Shown piece after piece: positions 9,230 through 18,720 of a stretch of DNA of 64,000 nt (the stretch's first letter is position 1; every line of letters starts with the position of its first letter). The translations under genes and the position numbers were made by a program. The notes beneath the pieces were generated by a model. It worked only from the letters and a program-made list of their open reading frames with translations. It was not told the origin of the DNA and did not search any database. Source of the DNA: Ceratobasidium sp. AG-K (taxonomy: Eukaryota > Basidiomycota > Agaricomycetes > Cantharellales > Ceratobasidiaceae); the NCBI GenBank assembly GCA_037039685.1, contig JAWNGF010000002.1, positions 4,092,001-4,156,000 on the forward strand, given 5' to 3'.

Positions 9230-9558
9230 GCGACTGGAAGCTGGAGAGGGGAAGGTACCAGAAGGAGAAGTTCGAGTGGGCGCCAAACTGGTGGAAGTGG
9301 GAGGAAGTGGACGTGTCAGCATGGAAGGAGACGGAGCCGGACGTGCGACAATGGGACAAGGAGTTCGTGGAGGCTCGGGAAAGGGTTTTGGACTGGTCCA
9401 AGGCGGACTGGACGAAGGAGGAGACTTGGGAAGAATGGGAGAAGTTCTCGGACGAACCGGGAAATACTACCTTCAACCCGATCGACCTTACCTTGGATGA
9501 CGAGGAGGGGTTGGAGGAATATATGCTGAAGAAGGAAAAGGACTGTGCAGTACAATAG
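8794..9558 (+). CDS. ORF3, accessory protein of family I, 254 aa, function unknown
   Basis: Intact ORF in a different frame from pol, starting MPAVS at an ATG in a good context (CAAAAATGCC) and ending just before the polypurine tract. I know of no matching family. Residues 1-120 contain a basic/aromatic segment ending in VCQGC, which recurs as HCQGC in the family IV ORF3 and hints at a small metal-binding fold. Residues about 130-225 are exceptionally rich in Trp and charged residues (WDxxY, DWSKADW, EEWEKF), likely helical. Residues about 228-242 read FNPIDLTLDDEEG, matching a SUMO-interacting motif (hydrophobic I-D-L-T then acidic). There is no signal peptide or membrane segment, so it is not envelope-like. 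The same 254-codon length is intact in I-b and I-c although their gag or pol carry stops. Confidence 0.8.
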   Translation: MPAVSRSTIVNNLTRVLDGPAFATARILDAGAALYVFKRSQQSSGRMHFRASDDVLHSDLGEFQWVGKKWPTKMQLARKDIFVCQGCAAFQVSEVVLLSTHMLGVVEWGQEGAYSSEWVPGYDGRQPTLRPRWNDAWDANYERDLSDWKLERGRYQKEKFEWAPNWWKWEEVDVSAWKETEPDVRQWDKEFVEARERVLDWSKADWTKEETWEEWEKFSDEPGNTTFNPIDLTLDDEEGLEEYMLKKEKDCAVQ

Positions 9559-9586
9559 GTCCGTTCAGGTCCCCCAAACGGACTCT

Positions 9587-9595
9587 AAGGGGGAG
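9587..9595 (+). promoter_or_regulatory. Polypurine tract (I-a)
   Basis: AAGGGGGAG, followed by TAA and the 3' LTR at 9599. It is the expected plus-strand primer. The same layout ends every family I copy here. Confidence 0.85.
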
Positions 9596-9598
9596 TAA

Positions 9599-10054
9599 TG
9601 TCGTGAGCCAGCTCACTCCATCGGACTCGCCCTGCGTCTCGCCCGCCTGTCTTCCCTTTTTGTGTTACGTTCCCGTTTCTGTTTGCCGCATTGCCACCTT
9701 CTTGTGGTTATTCTGTTACTTTGTGTAACGCGGCTGTGCTTTGTACGAGTCATGTCTGTTCATACAGCATGACTCACATGGACACTCCTGACTGGTTGAC
9801 TGTTGTGACTCTTGTGGCTGCGTCCTGTATGACTCGGCCTGGTCTTGAATATATATAGAGGACCAACAAGCCTGGTAACCCCAGCTTGTTTTGTCTCGTC
9901 AAAACATCCCTTTGAGTGACACTCAGAACCACCCCTACCCTCAAGAGCCTACAGACACTTAAGTGTGTTGCGGTTCAAGAGGTCACTTAGGTCTTAGTGC
10001 CGTCCACTCCCCGTCGCGGTTTGTCTCATAGCCACCAAGAAGAAGCTTACGACA
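9599..10054 (+). repeat. 3' LTR of I-a
   Basis: 456 bp, the pair of 2826-3281. It ends CTTACGACA followed by the target duplication TTGGC. Two differences from the 5' copy were seen, both at CpG sites. Confidence 0.95.
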
Positions 10055-10257
10055 TTGGCCCATATGGCCTTGGCTGTTTCTTGGTTTCTTTGCTTCCCTT
10101 TGACCAGTGTTCCCTTTGTCTAGCCACAACCTTGTGGCTACCCTGTTACCATCATGTAACACTGGCTGCACTTTGAATAGAGTCATGTCTCTTGATAGAA
10201 CATGACTCACAGATGTTCCTGATTGGATAGACTGTATGACTTGTTTCTTGTAGCAGC
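10055..10257 (+). repeat. Old family I-related LTR, part 2 of 3
   Basis: Continues 2742-2825 across the I-a insertion. It aligns in order with family I LTRs: CTTGTGGCTA, GTAACACTGGCTG, GAGTCATGTCT, ACATGACTCAC. It is interrupted at 10258 by a family V solo LTR. Confidence 0.65.
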
Positions 10258-11418
10258 TGTTATATATCTGAGAGTTGCAGCTACTTGTATGTACAAGTGA
10301 TATAACTACAGAATACACACAGTGGAACAATATAAAGTAATGTCTCAGTAGTCTGAGATGCTCTCAGTAAGTAAGCAATCTAGTTGCACACTTAATGGAA
10401 TTGATACTACTGTAGAGTGTATGTACACTAGTAATAGAAAGAGCAGGAGTACTGAGCTCAGGTTCCCTTAGCTATTAAATGTCACTGTTTCACACTCCTA
10501 GTTGCAATGAACTAAGTATGTACTAATCTTAGGCTATTCCCTAAATGCCTTCCTTGTTCTTACTTGTAAAAGCACTATAAGACGTCTGCAACCTTTCCTC
10601 TATAATAGGTACTCAGGAGATCCTTTTCTTTAGGCTAACAAATACTGTTTGAGGCACACAACAATAATGGGGGAAATCACACAGCCAAGCCAAAGCACAA
10701 CAGATGTAGAGTGAGGTGAGGATGGAGGGCTCTTAGAGGGCATGTATTTATACCCTAGAGGCCTCAGAACACTAGTCATCTGGTTGTGGCTATCATTGGG
10801 GGCATCTACCAATGATAGGAGGGGTGGATGAACACTGATGCCTTGATGACTAGCATTCATGGAGTCAGAGTGCTTTGGTTGGCTGGAACATATATTATGA
10901 GTCATCTAACTAATTGCTCCAGTCAAGTAACTATACTAAATCACTATCTACAAGCTATGCAGCTCTCAAGATCTGGTGGCTGCTGAAATGAGTCATTTCA
11001 GCACCTTGACAAGCCACGAGACATATCGCGGGAAATAGCCGGTCAATTCACATGAAACAAGTGCGAACGGCTGAATTGGAAGCTTGCGAGTCAGTCGCAA
11101 GTTCAAGCTAAGCAAACGGATCAGTATTGGTGGAGATACAAGTATAACAATGTATCTCTCCCTAAGCGCCAAAGACAATAAACTTAGACATTTCATATCT
11201 TTATGAAATCCCCGCATATAGAGACGCAAAAGACAATGAATTGAAGCTACTAGAGAGTACTACATTTCGACATAAAGAAGTAGCACAAAAGTAGCGTTCA
11301 AGAGGGAGTAAAGACAGTTACAAAACTGCATACATGCAAACAAGCAGAAAAGTCGCCACAAGCATAGGTTTGGATTTCAGTATGTTATTCCTATGACAGA
11401 ATGTCAGTATCCATAACA
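10258..11418 (-). repeat. Family V solo LTR, minus strand
   Basis: 1,161 bp from TGTTATATAT to TCCATAACA on the plus strand (reads TGTTATGG...ATATAACA in its own sense). It is flanked by GCAGC at 10253-10257 and 11419-11423. It is almost identical to the plus-strand copy at 54913-56083. There is no internal region, so it is a product of LTR-LTR recombination. It contains bZIP-type TGASTCA sites and a TATAAATA box. Open frames of 78 and 91 codons occur in both copies but carry no recognised domain. Confidence 0.9.
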
Positions 11419-11558
11419 GCAGCAGTGCTTAACACTGCCATGTTTGCCTATATATATGAGCCAAACCAAGCCTGGTAACCCCAGCTTGTTTGCCTTGTTG
11501 TTCACCCTCACAATGTCCCTCTACCTCTAAGTGTTAAGAGTGTGCTCAGTGCAGCACT
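11419..11558 (+). repeat. Old family I-related LTR, part 3 of 3
   Basis: Resumes after the solo LTR with TATATATATG and the shared core block CTGGTAACCCCAGCTTG. It stops at 11558 without an LTR 3' terminus, at the start of the family II LTR. The missing end supports a rearranged junction here. Confidence 0.6.
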
Positions 11559-12004
11559 TGTCACAACCTTTTGTTTTTCTCTCTTTGTTTGTCCTGTTTG
11601 TCTTGTGCTTGGTCTTGTTCTTCTCGCCTTGGCGCATTTAGTTGGCTTTATGTAAGCCATGACTACGGGACATGCCTGCCTGGCCTGTTCCCTTGTTCCC
11701 TTGGAGTCCATGGACTTAGCCTGCTTCCTTTGTGTGTTGTCCTCTTCTCTTGGACTGTTGTCTTTCCTTGTTTTGTGTTCCTTTGTTGCATGCTCTCTAT
11801 TGTACACAGCCACAGTAGTCAGTATATATACCAGCAACACAAGTCTTGTCTCCACAAGACTTGTTCTCTTGTTGTTTTCCCCATTACTCATTGCGTGACT
11901 CACTTAGGCCTAAGCGCCACACATTTGACCTTCGTCATTGCCCCAACCCCCATCCTCACTGCCTGTGGAGTCTAGGCCTCCAAGGTTCAACTAGGGTTGT
12001 GACA
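11559..12004 (+). repeat. 5' LTR of family II
   Basis: 446 bp, TGTCACAACC to GTTGTGACA. TATATATA at 11823-11830 lies 31 nt before ACAAGACTTGTTCT (11854-11867), the predicted RNA start and self-primer. A TGACTCA site lies at 11896-11902, downstream of that start. Confidence 0.93.
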
Positions 12005-12006
12005 CT

Positions 12007-12020
12007 AGAACAAGTCTTGT
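12007..12020 (+). promoter_or_regulatory. Self-complementary primer-binding site (family II)
   Basis: AGAACAAGTCTTGT starts 2 nt after the LTR and is the exact 14-nt reverse complement of 11854-11867 in the LTR. The spacing is the same as in families I, III and IV although the sequence is different. Confidence 0.72.
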
Positions 12021-12411
12021 TGCCTTTGCCGCGGATACAGCCTTTGTTGCTGTCGGAACCAGGTCTTTCATCACCAGGTCACCTCTGAGCAATTGCCGAC
12101 CCTTCACCGTTGTCAGCTAATACCCCCATCTCCCCCCTGCATCATTTACACATTGAGGCACACTGCAGCTTGCACCCATTAGCCTGTCAACAACGTCCCC
12201 TATCCTCTGATATCACTGAACCGTGGCCACCTAATCAGGAAGCACCGTTCATATATTCTATTGGAACAAGGACCTCTGAGACCATTGCACTGAACCTACC
12301 ATTGACTACATTCCCCCTATACATTCCATCTCTACCCAGGGGATATATTTTTCTATAACATACACTACTAGCCAATTTTGGTCAAAGCGCACCAGGAAGC
12401 GCATTTTTTAG
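12021..12411 (+). other. Untranslated leader of family II
   Basis: About 390 nt between PBS and the gag ATG. It has an 82-codon open frame without recognisable features. Packaging signals are expected in such leaders but none can be identified from sequence alone. Confidence 0.5.
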
Positions 12412-14076
12412 ATGTCCAACAGAAGCCGTGCAAATTCAGCAGATTCTTACCAAGCAACAATGTCTTCCATGATGCCCTCCTTCTCTAAGGGCAAAAGCCC
12501 CATTGCGATACCTCCACCAGAAACCCCCCTTCATCAAACTCACTTCTCAGAACCTCCCCCATCAAGGAAAGAAGGCAATGAGGAAGGATCAGTAGGGAAT
12601 ACAACCATTTGTTCCCAACCGGCCCCCTACAAAACCTTTGACGCAGAATCAAGACCACCATCCCCTGCCATTAGGGAATACAAGGGCAACTCCTGGTGGG
12701 AAACCTGTGAAGGCAATTTTCAAAAAGAAGTTCTCTTCATTCTCAGAGAATTATTGTTGCGCCATAGTCTCATGGCAGAGAGGTTTGAACATGTCGAACA
12801 ATGGATCTTACATAATAGGGATGATGGAAATATCTGCATCAACCAACTGATGGAAATTGCAGATCAGAATTGCAAACTATACAACAAAATGACAGATCAA
12901 CACAGAATAACAAGGGATGCAGTTTGAGCACAAGGAATTGTATCAAGTGGAAGACCAACGGGAGGAAGTGGAACAACTGCAGCTCAAACAAACACCCTAA
13001 TAACCAGCCAACTAGGGTTGCTGCTAGGAGGAGGGATGGCAACCCAAGGACTAAGGGGCTCTATGATGCAATTTGCACCACCCTTGTCAGGAGCAACAAC
13101 AGGCCTGGCATCTTTGATCTTTGGAAGTGGAAGAATGGAAAAATCAGCAGTGTCCAAACCAACTGAATTCCAGGGCGAGCAAGGAGCCAAGGCCAGGGAT
13201 TTTACTTACTCCTGCGCAAATTACATTGCCAACTCCCACTATGCCACCACCTTGGATGAAAAGAAAATCCGTCTTATCATTTCATACCTACGTGGCCCTG
13301 CGATTGACTGGATTTGTCCTTTCCAAGGCCTACACAATGCAGGCATACCCCAAGCCATTTTCACAAATCTAGATATCTTTCAGCAGGAGTGGGAATTAGC
13401 CTTTGGCAAAATAGAGCAAGTAGAGGTCTACAGACAGAAGTATAAGGCACTTTCCCAGACCAAAACAGTGGTTGAATACCTCACCCAATTTAGGATTCTG
13501 TTGGCACCACTAGACTACAACAAGCAGACCCTGAAAGACAACTTCTATGCAGGGCTCAAGGACAACATCAAGGATATGCTAACCTCCCAGGCCTATAATT
13601 GTCACAATGCAACACCACAGGAACTGTTTACTAGGACCCAGGAAATTGATGCTGCACTCATTCCAAGAAACATGGAGAAGAAGGGAACCAACGTCCTGGA
13701 GAGGGCAACCTTGAGCGGCACCCAGAAGCGGGTAACCATGAGCGCAACAGCGCATAGATACCAGAAAGGAGAGGCAATCTACATGGTTACTCCCCAGGGC
13801 AGCAAGAAGGGCACAATCAAGTCAATTAGCAAGAACAAACATGGTTTCCTTACCCCCAAGGTCAAATGGACTGATGGAACAACATTGGAAATTCCCTTTA
13901 GCTTCATCAAACCAGATGTTTGCCAGGCTAGGGTGGAAGTAGCAGTGGTCACAAGCAAAACCACCTGTTATCACTGCCAGAAAAAGGGGCATATTGCTAA
14001 AGATTGTCGAACGCAAATAGCAGCCCTGGAAGAAGTTGTCACTAGCAATTCAGAGTCGGGAAAAGGCAGCAACTGA
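12412..14076 (+). pseudogene. gag: gag of family II (one nonsense codon)
   Basis: A 554-codon frame from ATG (TTTTTTAGATG) to TGA at 14074, interrupted by one TGA at 12925. It has a disordered Ser/Pro-rich N terminus, a helical region with an RxxLLLRHSLMAERFEHVE heptad-like pattern, and a capsid-like gag domain from about residue 240 (FQGEQGAKARDF, AFGKIEQVEVY). A conserved patch (GSKKGTIKSISKN) near 465-480 is followed by a CCHC knuckle (CYHCQKKGHIAKDC) near 520. The patch is matched in the family III gag (SKISSITRNAKG), suggesting II and III are closer to each other than to I. Confidence 0.88.
14058..14064 (+). promoter_or_regulatory. -1 frameshift heptamer GGGAAAA (family II)
   Basis: Gag codons TCG GGA AAA place the heptamer in the correct phase, 9 nt before the gag stop. 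Slipping to the -1 frame gives an open path into pol through 14100. No obvious simple hairpin follows, so a pseudoknot or weaker structure would be needed. Confidence 0.6.
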
Positions 14077-17000
14077 GGGGAGCATCAGGCGCCCTAAAGT
14101 TGGAATTAGATTGTGTAATCTCAGGAAATCAGAAGCAGTCTGTAAACAAAATATATCTTTGTTCCACCAAATATGCAGACCAGCTTTGCGTTCCCATCAC
14201 AATTGAAAGCCTGAAAAACCTTATTACTGTAGCCATGATTGACTCAGGGGCATTGGGAAACTTCATTAACTCTGAATATGTAAAGAAACACAAAATCCCA
14301 ACAAAAAAGAAGACAGCAATAAGGGTCCAGGTGATAGATGGCCAACCAATAGCGAATGGTTTAATTGACAAGGAATGCACCTTCCAAGTCATTATGAACA
14401 ATCATGTGGAAGAAATTACTTGCAATATTGCACCATTAGGCCAACACACTGTGGTTCTGGGTATTCCGTGGCTGAAAAAACATAACCCAAAAATTGATTG
14501 GGCAGCAGGAACATTAGAATTTGAATCAGATTACTGCAAGGAAGAATGTCTATATGAGGACTGCAATGCCATAGAAGGGGGAGTAGTTGGCCAACTTCCC
14601 AACAAATACATGGAATTCAAGGATGTTTTTGTTTCCAAAGAAGTGGACAAGCTACTGCCACATTGACCATATGACCTCAAAATTGAATTGGAACCAGGCG
14701 CTAAACCCAAGATTGGTGTGGTATACTCCCTCACTAAGGAAGAAGACCAAATCTTGAGAAAATGGATTGACAAAAATCTGGATAAAGGATTCATTGTTCC
14801 CTCCACATCCCAATGGGCATCACCAGTAATGTTTGTCAAGCGGCACAATATAGAAGGCATTCCCCAACCCCCAAGATTGTGCATGGATTATTGATACCTC
14901 AACAGCCAAACCAAGAAAAACCGTTACCCACTGCCTAGAACCAACAATCTTATTGAACGGGTTAAAGGTGCCAAGATATTCACCAAACTTGATCTCAAAT
15001 CTGGGTACAACCTGGTCAGGGTAGCAGATGAGGACATTCACAAAACAGCGTTCAGAACCAAATATGGACTGTTTGAAACAAAAGTCATGCCTTTTGGCCT
15101 CACTAATGCACCAGCCACCTTTCAAAACATGATGGACACTGAGTTCAGGGACATCAAAGGGGTGTATGTGGAAATCTACATTGATGATATCCTAATCTTC
15201 TCCAAAAATCCTGAAGAGCATCCCATGCACATGAAGGAGGTCCTGCGCCGTCTACAACGCCTGGGTCTCTATTGCTCCCTGAAGAAATGCTCCTTTCATG
15301 TCTCTAAGGTAGACTACCTAGGGCTAGTCATATCAGGAGAACTGGTTGAGATGCAAGAGGAAAAAATCTTGACAATCAAAAAATGGCTGACACCCAAGAA
15401 TGTTACAGATGTGCAGACGTTCCTGGGATTTGCAAATTTCTACTGGCATTTTATCCAAAATTATACCCACATAGCACAACCCCTGTATGATTTGACAATG
15501 AAAACAAAACAATGGGAATGGGGAACAGAAGCAGAACGTGCCTTCCAGGGACTAATCAAGGAATTCATCAAGGCGCCCATCCTTCTACAACCTGACCAAG
15601 ACAAAGGGTTCATCATTGAATGTGATGCATTGGACAAAGCTACAGGAGCAGTCCTTAACCAATATGGCCCTGACAACAAACTCCACCCTGTTGCATTTAT
15701 GTCCAAAAGCCTATCCCCAGCAGAATGTAACTACAACATCTTTGACAAGGAACTCTTGGCAATCATCAAAGCATTCAAAGAATGGCGTCATCTTTTGGAA
15801 GGAACAGAGATTCCAGTATTGCTTGTTACAGATCACCAAAACCTGGAATATTTCATGACCTCTAAAGTGTTGACAAAAAGACAGAACAGATGGGCCGTCT
15901 TCCTCTCGGAGTTTAACTTCCAAATCAAGTACAGAGCTGGCAACCCTAATGGCAAAGCAGATGCACTCAGTTGACAAAGTGATCACAACCTAGAAGGGGG
16001 AGTAGTCCCTCAAAAAGCCCTACTTTTGCCGCATCTCTTCATCAATTTGGCAGAAGAGGGATCTCAGGGTATGGCATCAACCACGGATATTTGGCAAGCA
16101 GTCAAGGATCAGACACAAAAAGATGAATACGTTAGATCAATCTGGGATTTCCTTAGCAACCACCCAGAAAAAGCGCCTGCCTCAGTACAAAAGGAATTCA
16201 AAGACTGGAAGATTAGGAATGACATGCTGTACCGCAAAGGAAGGATCTACATCCCAAACAACAATGAGATCAAGCGCCAGGTCCTAGAACTCCACCACAA
16301 CAACAAAGCAGTTGGACACATGGGTCAAGCAAAAACACTGGAAATGATCAAACGGCAGTATTGGTGGCCATCCATGAAGGCCTATGTCAACAAATACGTG
16401 TCATCATGCAACTTATGCCAGCGGTCAAAACCCATTAATCAACAACCTCTGGGGGAATTACAACCACTTGAATTCCCTCCAAACCCTGGCAACACATTTT
16501 GGTTGATATGATTGTCAAACTTCCCCTGTCCAAGGGTCTAGACTCAATATTGGTCATTGTTGACACCCTGACCAAGATGGCACACTTCATTCCATGCACT
16601 GAAAGAACCACGTCACCCAAGCTCATGGAACTGTTCATGGAACACTGCTGGAAGCTACATGGCACCCCAGAAACAGTTGTATCAGATTGTGGACCAACCT
16701 TTGCATCCAAATTCATGAAGGAGCTCTATCAGGCCCTGAACATCCGGCCTAGACTTTCTACAGCTTACCACCCTGAAACTGACAGACAAACGGAGCGCAT
16801 CAATCAAACGGTCAAGGCTTTCATGCAGACATACTGTGCCTTCAAGCAACACAACTGGGCTTCACTTTTACCCTTTGCCAAATTTGCATACAACAACTTG
16901 TTCCATTCTAGCATTGGTATGACACCTTTCTTTGCCAACACGGCTTGCCACCCATCAATCAAAGGTACACCAGTGGAAGATGGTTCCATCCCGGAAGCTG

Positions 17001-18067
17001 CGGCACATGCGCAATGTATCCAAGACAACCTGGACAAAGCTAAGGCTAGTTTGGCCCTGAGCAAAGAACGGGACAAGGAATATGCAGACAAAAGAAGGCA
17101 AGGAAATCCCTTTATCCTGGGCAATAAGGTTTGGCTAAGCCATGATCACATCACAACCAATTGGCCATCCTTGAAATTATCACATAAACAACTTGGCCCC
17201 TTCACTATCCTGGAAGCAGTAGGGAGGAATGCGTACAAACTACAACTCCCGCCTTCTACGACCATGCATCCAGTAATCAATGTATCACACCTAGCCAAAT
17301 ACAAGGAAGATGAAATTGAGGGCCGCCATGTGGATCCACCCCCACCAATCAAGACACCAGAAGGCAAAGAAGAATATGAGGTAGAACACATCCAAAGTTC
17401 CAAGTTGGAGAAAGGAATCCTGAAATATTTTGTCAAATGGAAGGGCTACACTGTGGAACATGACTCTTGGGAACCCTTGGAGAACCTTGGCAACGCATCA
17501 GAACTCATTAATGAGTTCCACAAGGAACATCCAGACGCCATCAAAGAAGTCCCCAGAGTTACCAGGAAGTGTTGCCATGAGGAAACAAGGGATGACTTGG
17601 CAGCCGATAACAAGGAAGAACAGCCCATTAGGCGCTCTAAGCATATAAAAGAGGCTGCTGGGATCCAAGTCCCTCATCAAAAAACTTTTACCTGCTCCCG
17701 TCCTATGCTTAAACCCTCAACTCCCACCTTACTTGTTGCACCATGTCCTCCCAACGCCAATCCACCAACTCAGTCATGGTCTGGGTCTACCACAACCTCT
17801 ACACCTGCTCGGCTGCCTTCAAGCGGTCCCTCAAAGTTGTACCCCCCCAGGAACAAGGCATGTACTGGCATCCCGGCATGCGCCAACGTTTCTACTTTAT
17901 TGTATCCGCGCTCTACTGGTCAGGAGAGGCCCCCAGGTTGTTCATTGGCCGCCCCCTTGTCCACTGGTGCAACTGGATTGGTTATGCTGCCGACAACATC
18001 CACAACGCCCTTGAAATTATGGACAGGTCTTGCAAGGTCCAGCTTGGAGGCAATCCATTTGAGATAA
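14064..18067 (+). pseudogene. pol: pol of family II, with TGA codons and one frameshift
   Basis: Protease MIDSGALGNFIN (near 14240); RT with MPFGLTNAPATFQ and intact YIDD (15180-15191); RNase H (ECDALDKATGA, VTDHQNL); integrase with HHNN...CNLCQRSK finger, then VDMIVKLP, VSDCGPTF and ERINQ; chromodomain EEYEVEHI...VKWKGYTVEHDSWEPLENL (17370-17500). TGA codons lie at 14664, 14892 and 15972, all at positions where Arg is expected. A one-base shift near 16475-16490 separates the two integrase parts (frame of 16026-16511 versus 16499-18067). RT metal-binding residues survive, but this copy cannot make full Pol. The open tail beyond 17743 overlaps ORF3. Confidence 0.88.
17644..17650 (+). promoter_or_regulatory. 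TATA box upstream of the family II ORF3
   Basis: TATAAAA within GCATATAAAAGAGG, 99 nt before the ORF3 ATG and followed by a CT-rich stretch. It is a stronger TATA than in family I, at nearly the same distance. Confidence 0.5.
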
Positions 18068-18216
18068 TCAACCTCACAGTTGACTTGGAGGTTAGGGAGG
18101 AGACTGTAATTGATTTGACGGATGACAAGGAGGATTATGGGGTGTGGAAGGGGACGGGGTCAGCTGAGGACCCTTTTGTAATTGATGATTCTGAGGAGTT
18201 TGTGCTGGTGGAGTAA
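17743..18216 (+). CDS. ORF3 of family II, 157 aa, function unknown
   Basis: Starts at an ATG (GCACCATGTCC) in a frame different from pol and ends 25 nt before the 3' LTR. Residues 1-95 are rich in Trp and Tyr (VWVYHNLY, YWHPGMRQRFYF, VHWCNWIGY), with no recognised domain. The C terminus is strongly acidic and contains ETVIDLTDDKED near 118-130, a close match to the canonical SUMO-interacting motif; a second hydrophobic-acidic segment (FVIDDSEEFVLVE) ends the protein. Family I ORF3 has NPIDLT plus acidic residues at the equivalent place. No membrane segment or signal peptide is visible. Confidence 0.7.
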   Translation: MSSQRQSTNSVMVWVYHNLYTCSAAFKRSLKVVPPQEQGMYWHPGMRQRFYFIVSALYWSGEAPRLFIGRPLVHWCNWIGYAADNIHNALEIMDRSCKVQLGGNPFEIINLTVDLEVREETVIDLTDDKEDYGVWKGTGSAEDPFVIDDSEEFVLVE

Positions 18217-18228
18217 GCCCCGGCCTAG

Positions 18229-18240
18229 AAGGGGGGGTAG
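18229..18240 (+). promoter_or_regulatory. Polypurine tract (family II)
   Basis: AAGGGGGGGTAG directly precedes the 3' LTR at 18241. Confidence 0.85.
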
Positions 18241-18686
18241 TGTCACAACCTTTTGTTTCTCTCTCTTTGTTTGTCCTGTTTGTCTTGTGCTTGGTCTCGT
18301 TCTTCTCGCCTTGGCGCATTTAGTCGCCTTTATGTAAGCCATGACTGCGGGACATGCCTGCCTGGCCTGCTCCCTTGTTCCCTTGGAGTCCATGGACTTA
18401 GCCTGCTTCCTTTGTGTGTTGTCCTCTTCTCTTGGACTCTTGTCTTTCCTTGTTTTGTGTTCCTTTGTTGCATGCTCTCTATTGTACATAGCCACAGTAG
18501 TCAGTATATATACCAGCAACACAAGTCTTGTCTCCACAAGACTTGTTCTCTTGTTGTTTTCCCCATTACTCATTGCGTGACTCACTTAGGCCTAAGCACC
18601 ACACATTCAACCTTTGTCGTCGCCCCAACCCCCATCCTCACTGCCTGTGGAGTCTAGGCCTCCCAGGTTCAACTAGGGTTGTGACA
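18241..18686 (+). repeat. 3' LTR of family II
   Basis: 446 bp, the pair of 11559-12004 with about 12 substitutions. It ends GTTGTGACA and is followed by AGGCA, which does not match the left flank GCACT. Confidence 0.93.
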
Positions 18687-18720
18687 AGGCAAGTCCAATG
18701 GAGGGAGCTGGCTCATGACA
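18687..18720 (-). repeat. Stub of a minus-strand family I LTR
   Basis: In its own sense it reads TGTCATGAGCCAGCTCC..., the first 34 bases of a family I LTR. The rest of this LTR is missing at the junction with the family II element. It lies inside the pol of I-d. Confidence 0.75.

Larger units (their letters stand above)
2826..10054 (+). mobile_element. Family I element I-a, full-length, nearly intact Ty3/gypsy chromovirus
   Basis: A 7,229-bp element with two 456-bp LTRs (TGT...ACA ends) and a 5-bp target duplication TTGGC at 2821-2825 and 10055-10059. Order: LTR, self-complementary PBS, gag, -1 frameshift, pol (PR-RT-RH-IN-chromodomain), ORF3, polypurine tract, LTR. The two LTRs appear to differ at only two positions, both CpG transitions (TCG/TTG near 2857, GCG/GCA in the 3' copy), so this is the youngest insertion in the window. 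The only clear lesion is a TGA in gag at 4512. It sits inside the old LTR that starts at 2742. Confidence 0.95.
11559..18686 (+). mobile_element. Family II element, full-length, degenerate
   Basis: 7,128 bp with 446-bp LTRs that differ at roughly a dozen sites. Order: LTR, PBS, 390-nt leader, gag, -1 frameshift, pol, ORF3, polypurine tract, LTR. The flanking 5-mers do not match: GCACT before 11559 and AGGCA after 18686. The left flank is a family I-related LTR and the right flank a minus-strand family I LTR stub, so this copy has probably been joined by recombination. gag has one stop; pol has three TGA codons and one frameshift. Confidence 0.92.

Noticed and set aside
8794..9558. ORF3 as an envelope gene
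   Set aside because: No signal peptide, membrane anchor or cysteine-rich ectodomain; the protein is Trp-rich and acidic.
10630..11229. ORFs of 91 and 78 aa repeated at 55426-55701 and 55102-55338
   Set aside because: They lie inside family V solo LTRs that are nearly identical by recent origin; no recognised motif.
11508..11903. Minus-strand ORF of 131 aa, repeated at 18160-18585
   Set aside because: Both lie inside the two LTRs of family II; the repetition only reflects LTR duplication, and no domain or codon conservation was seen.
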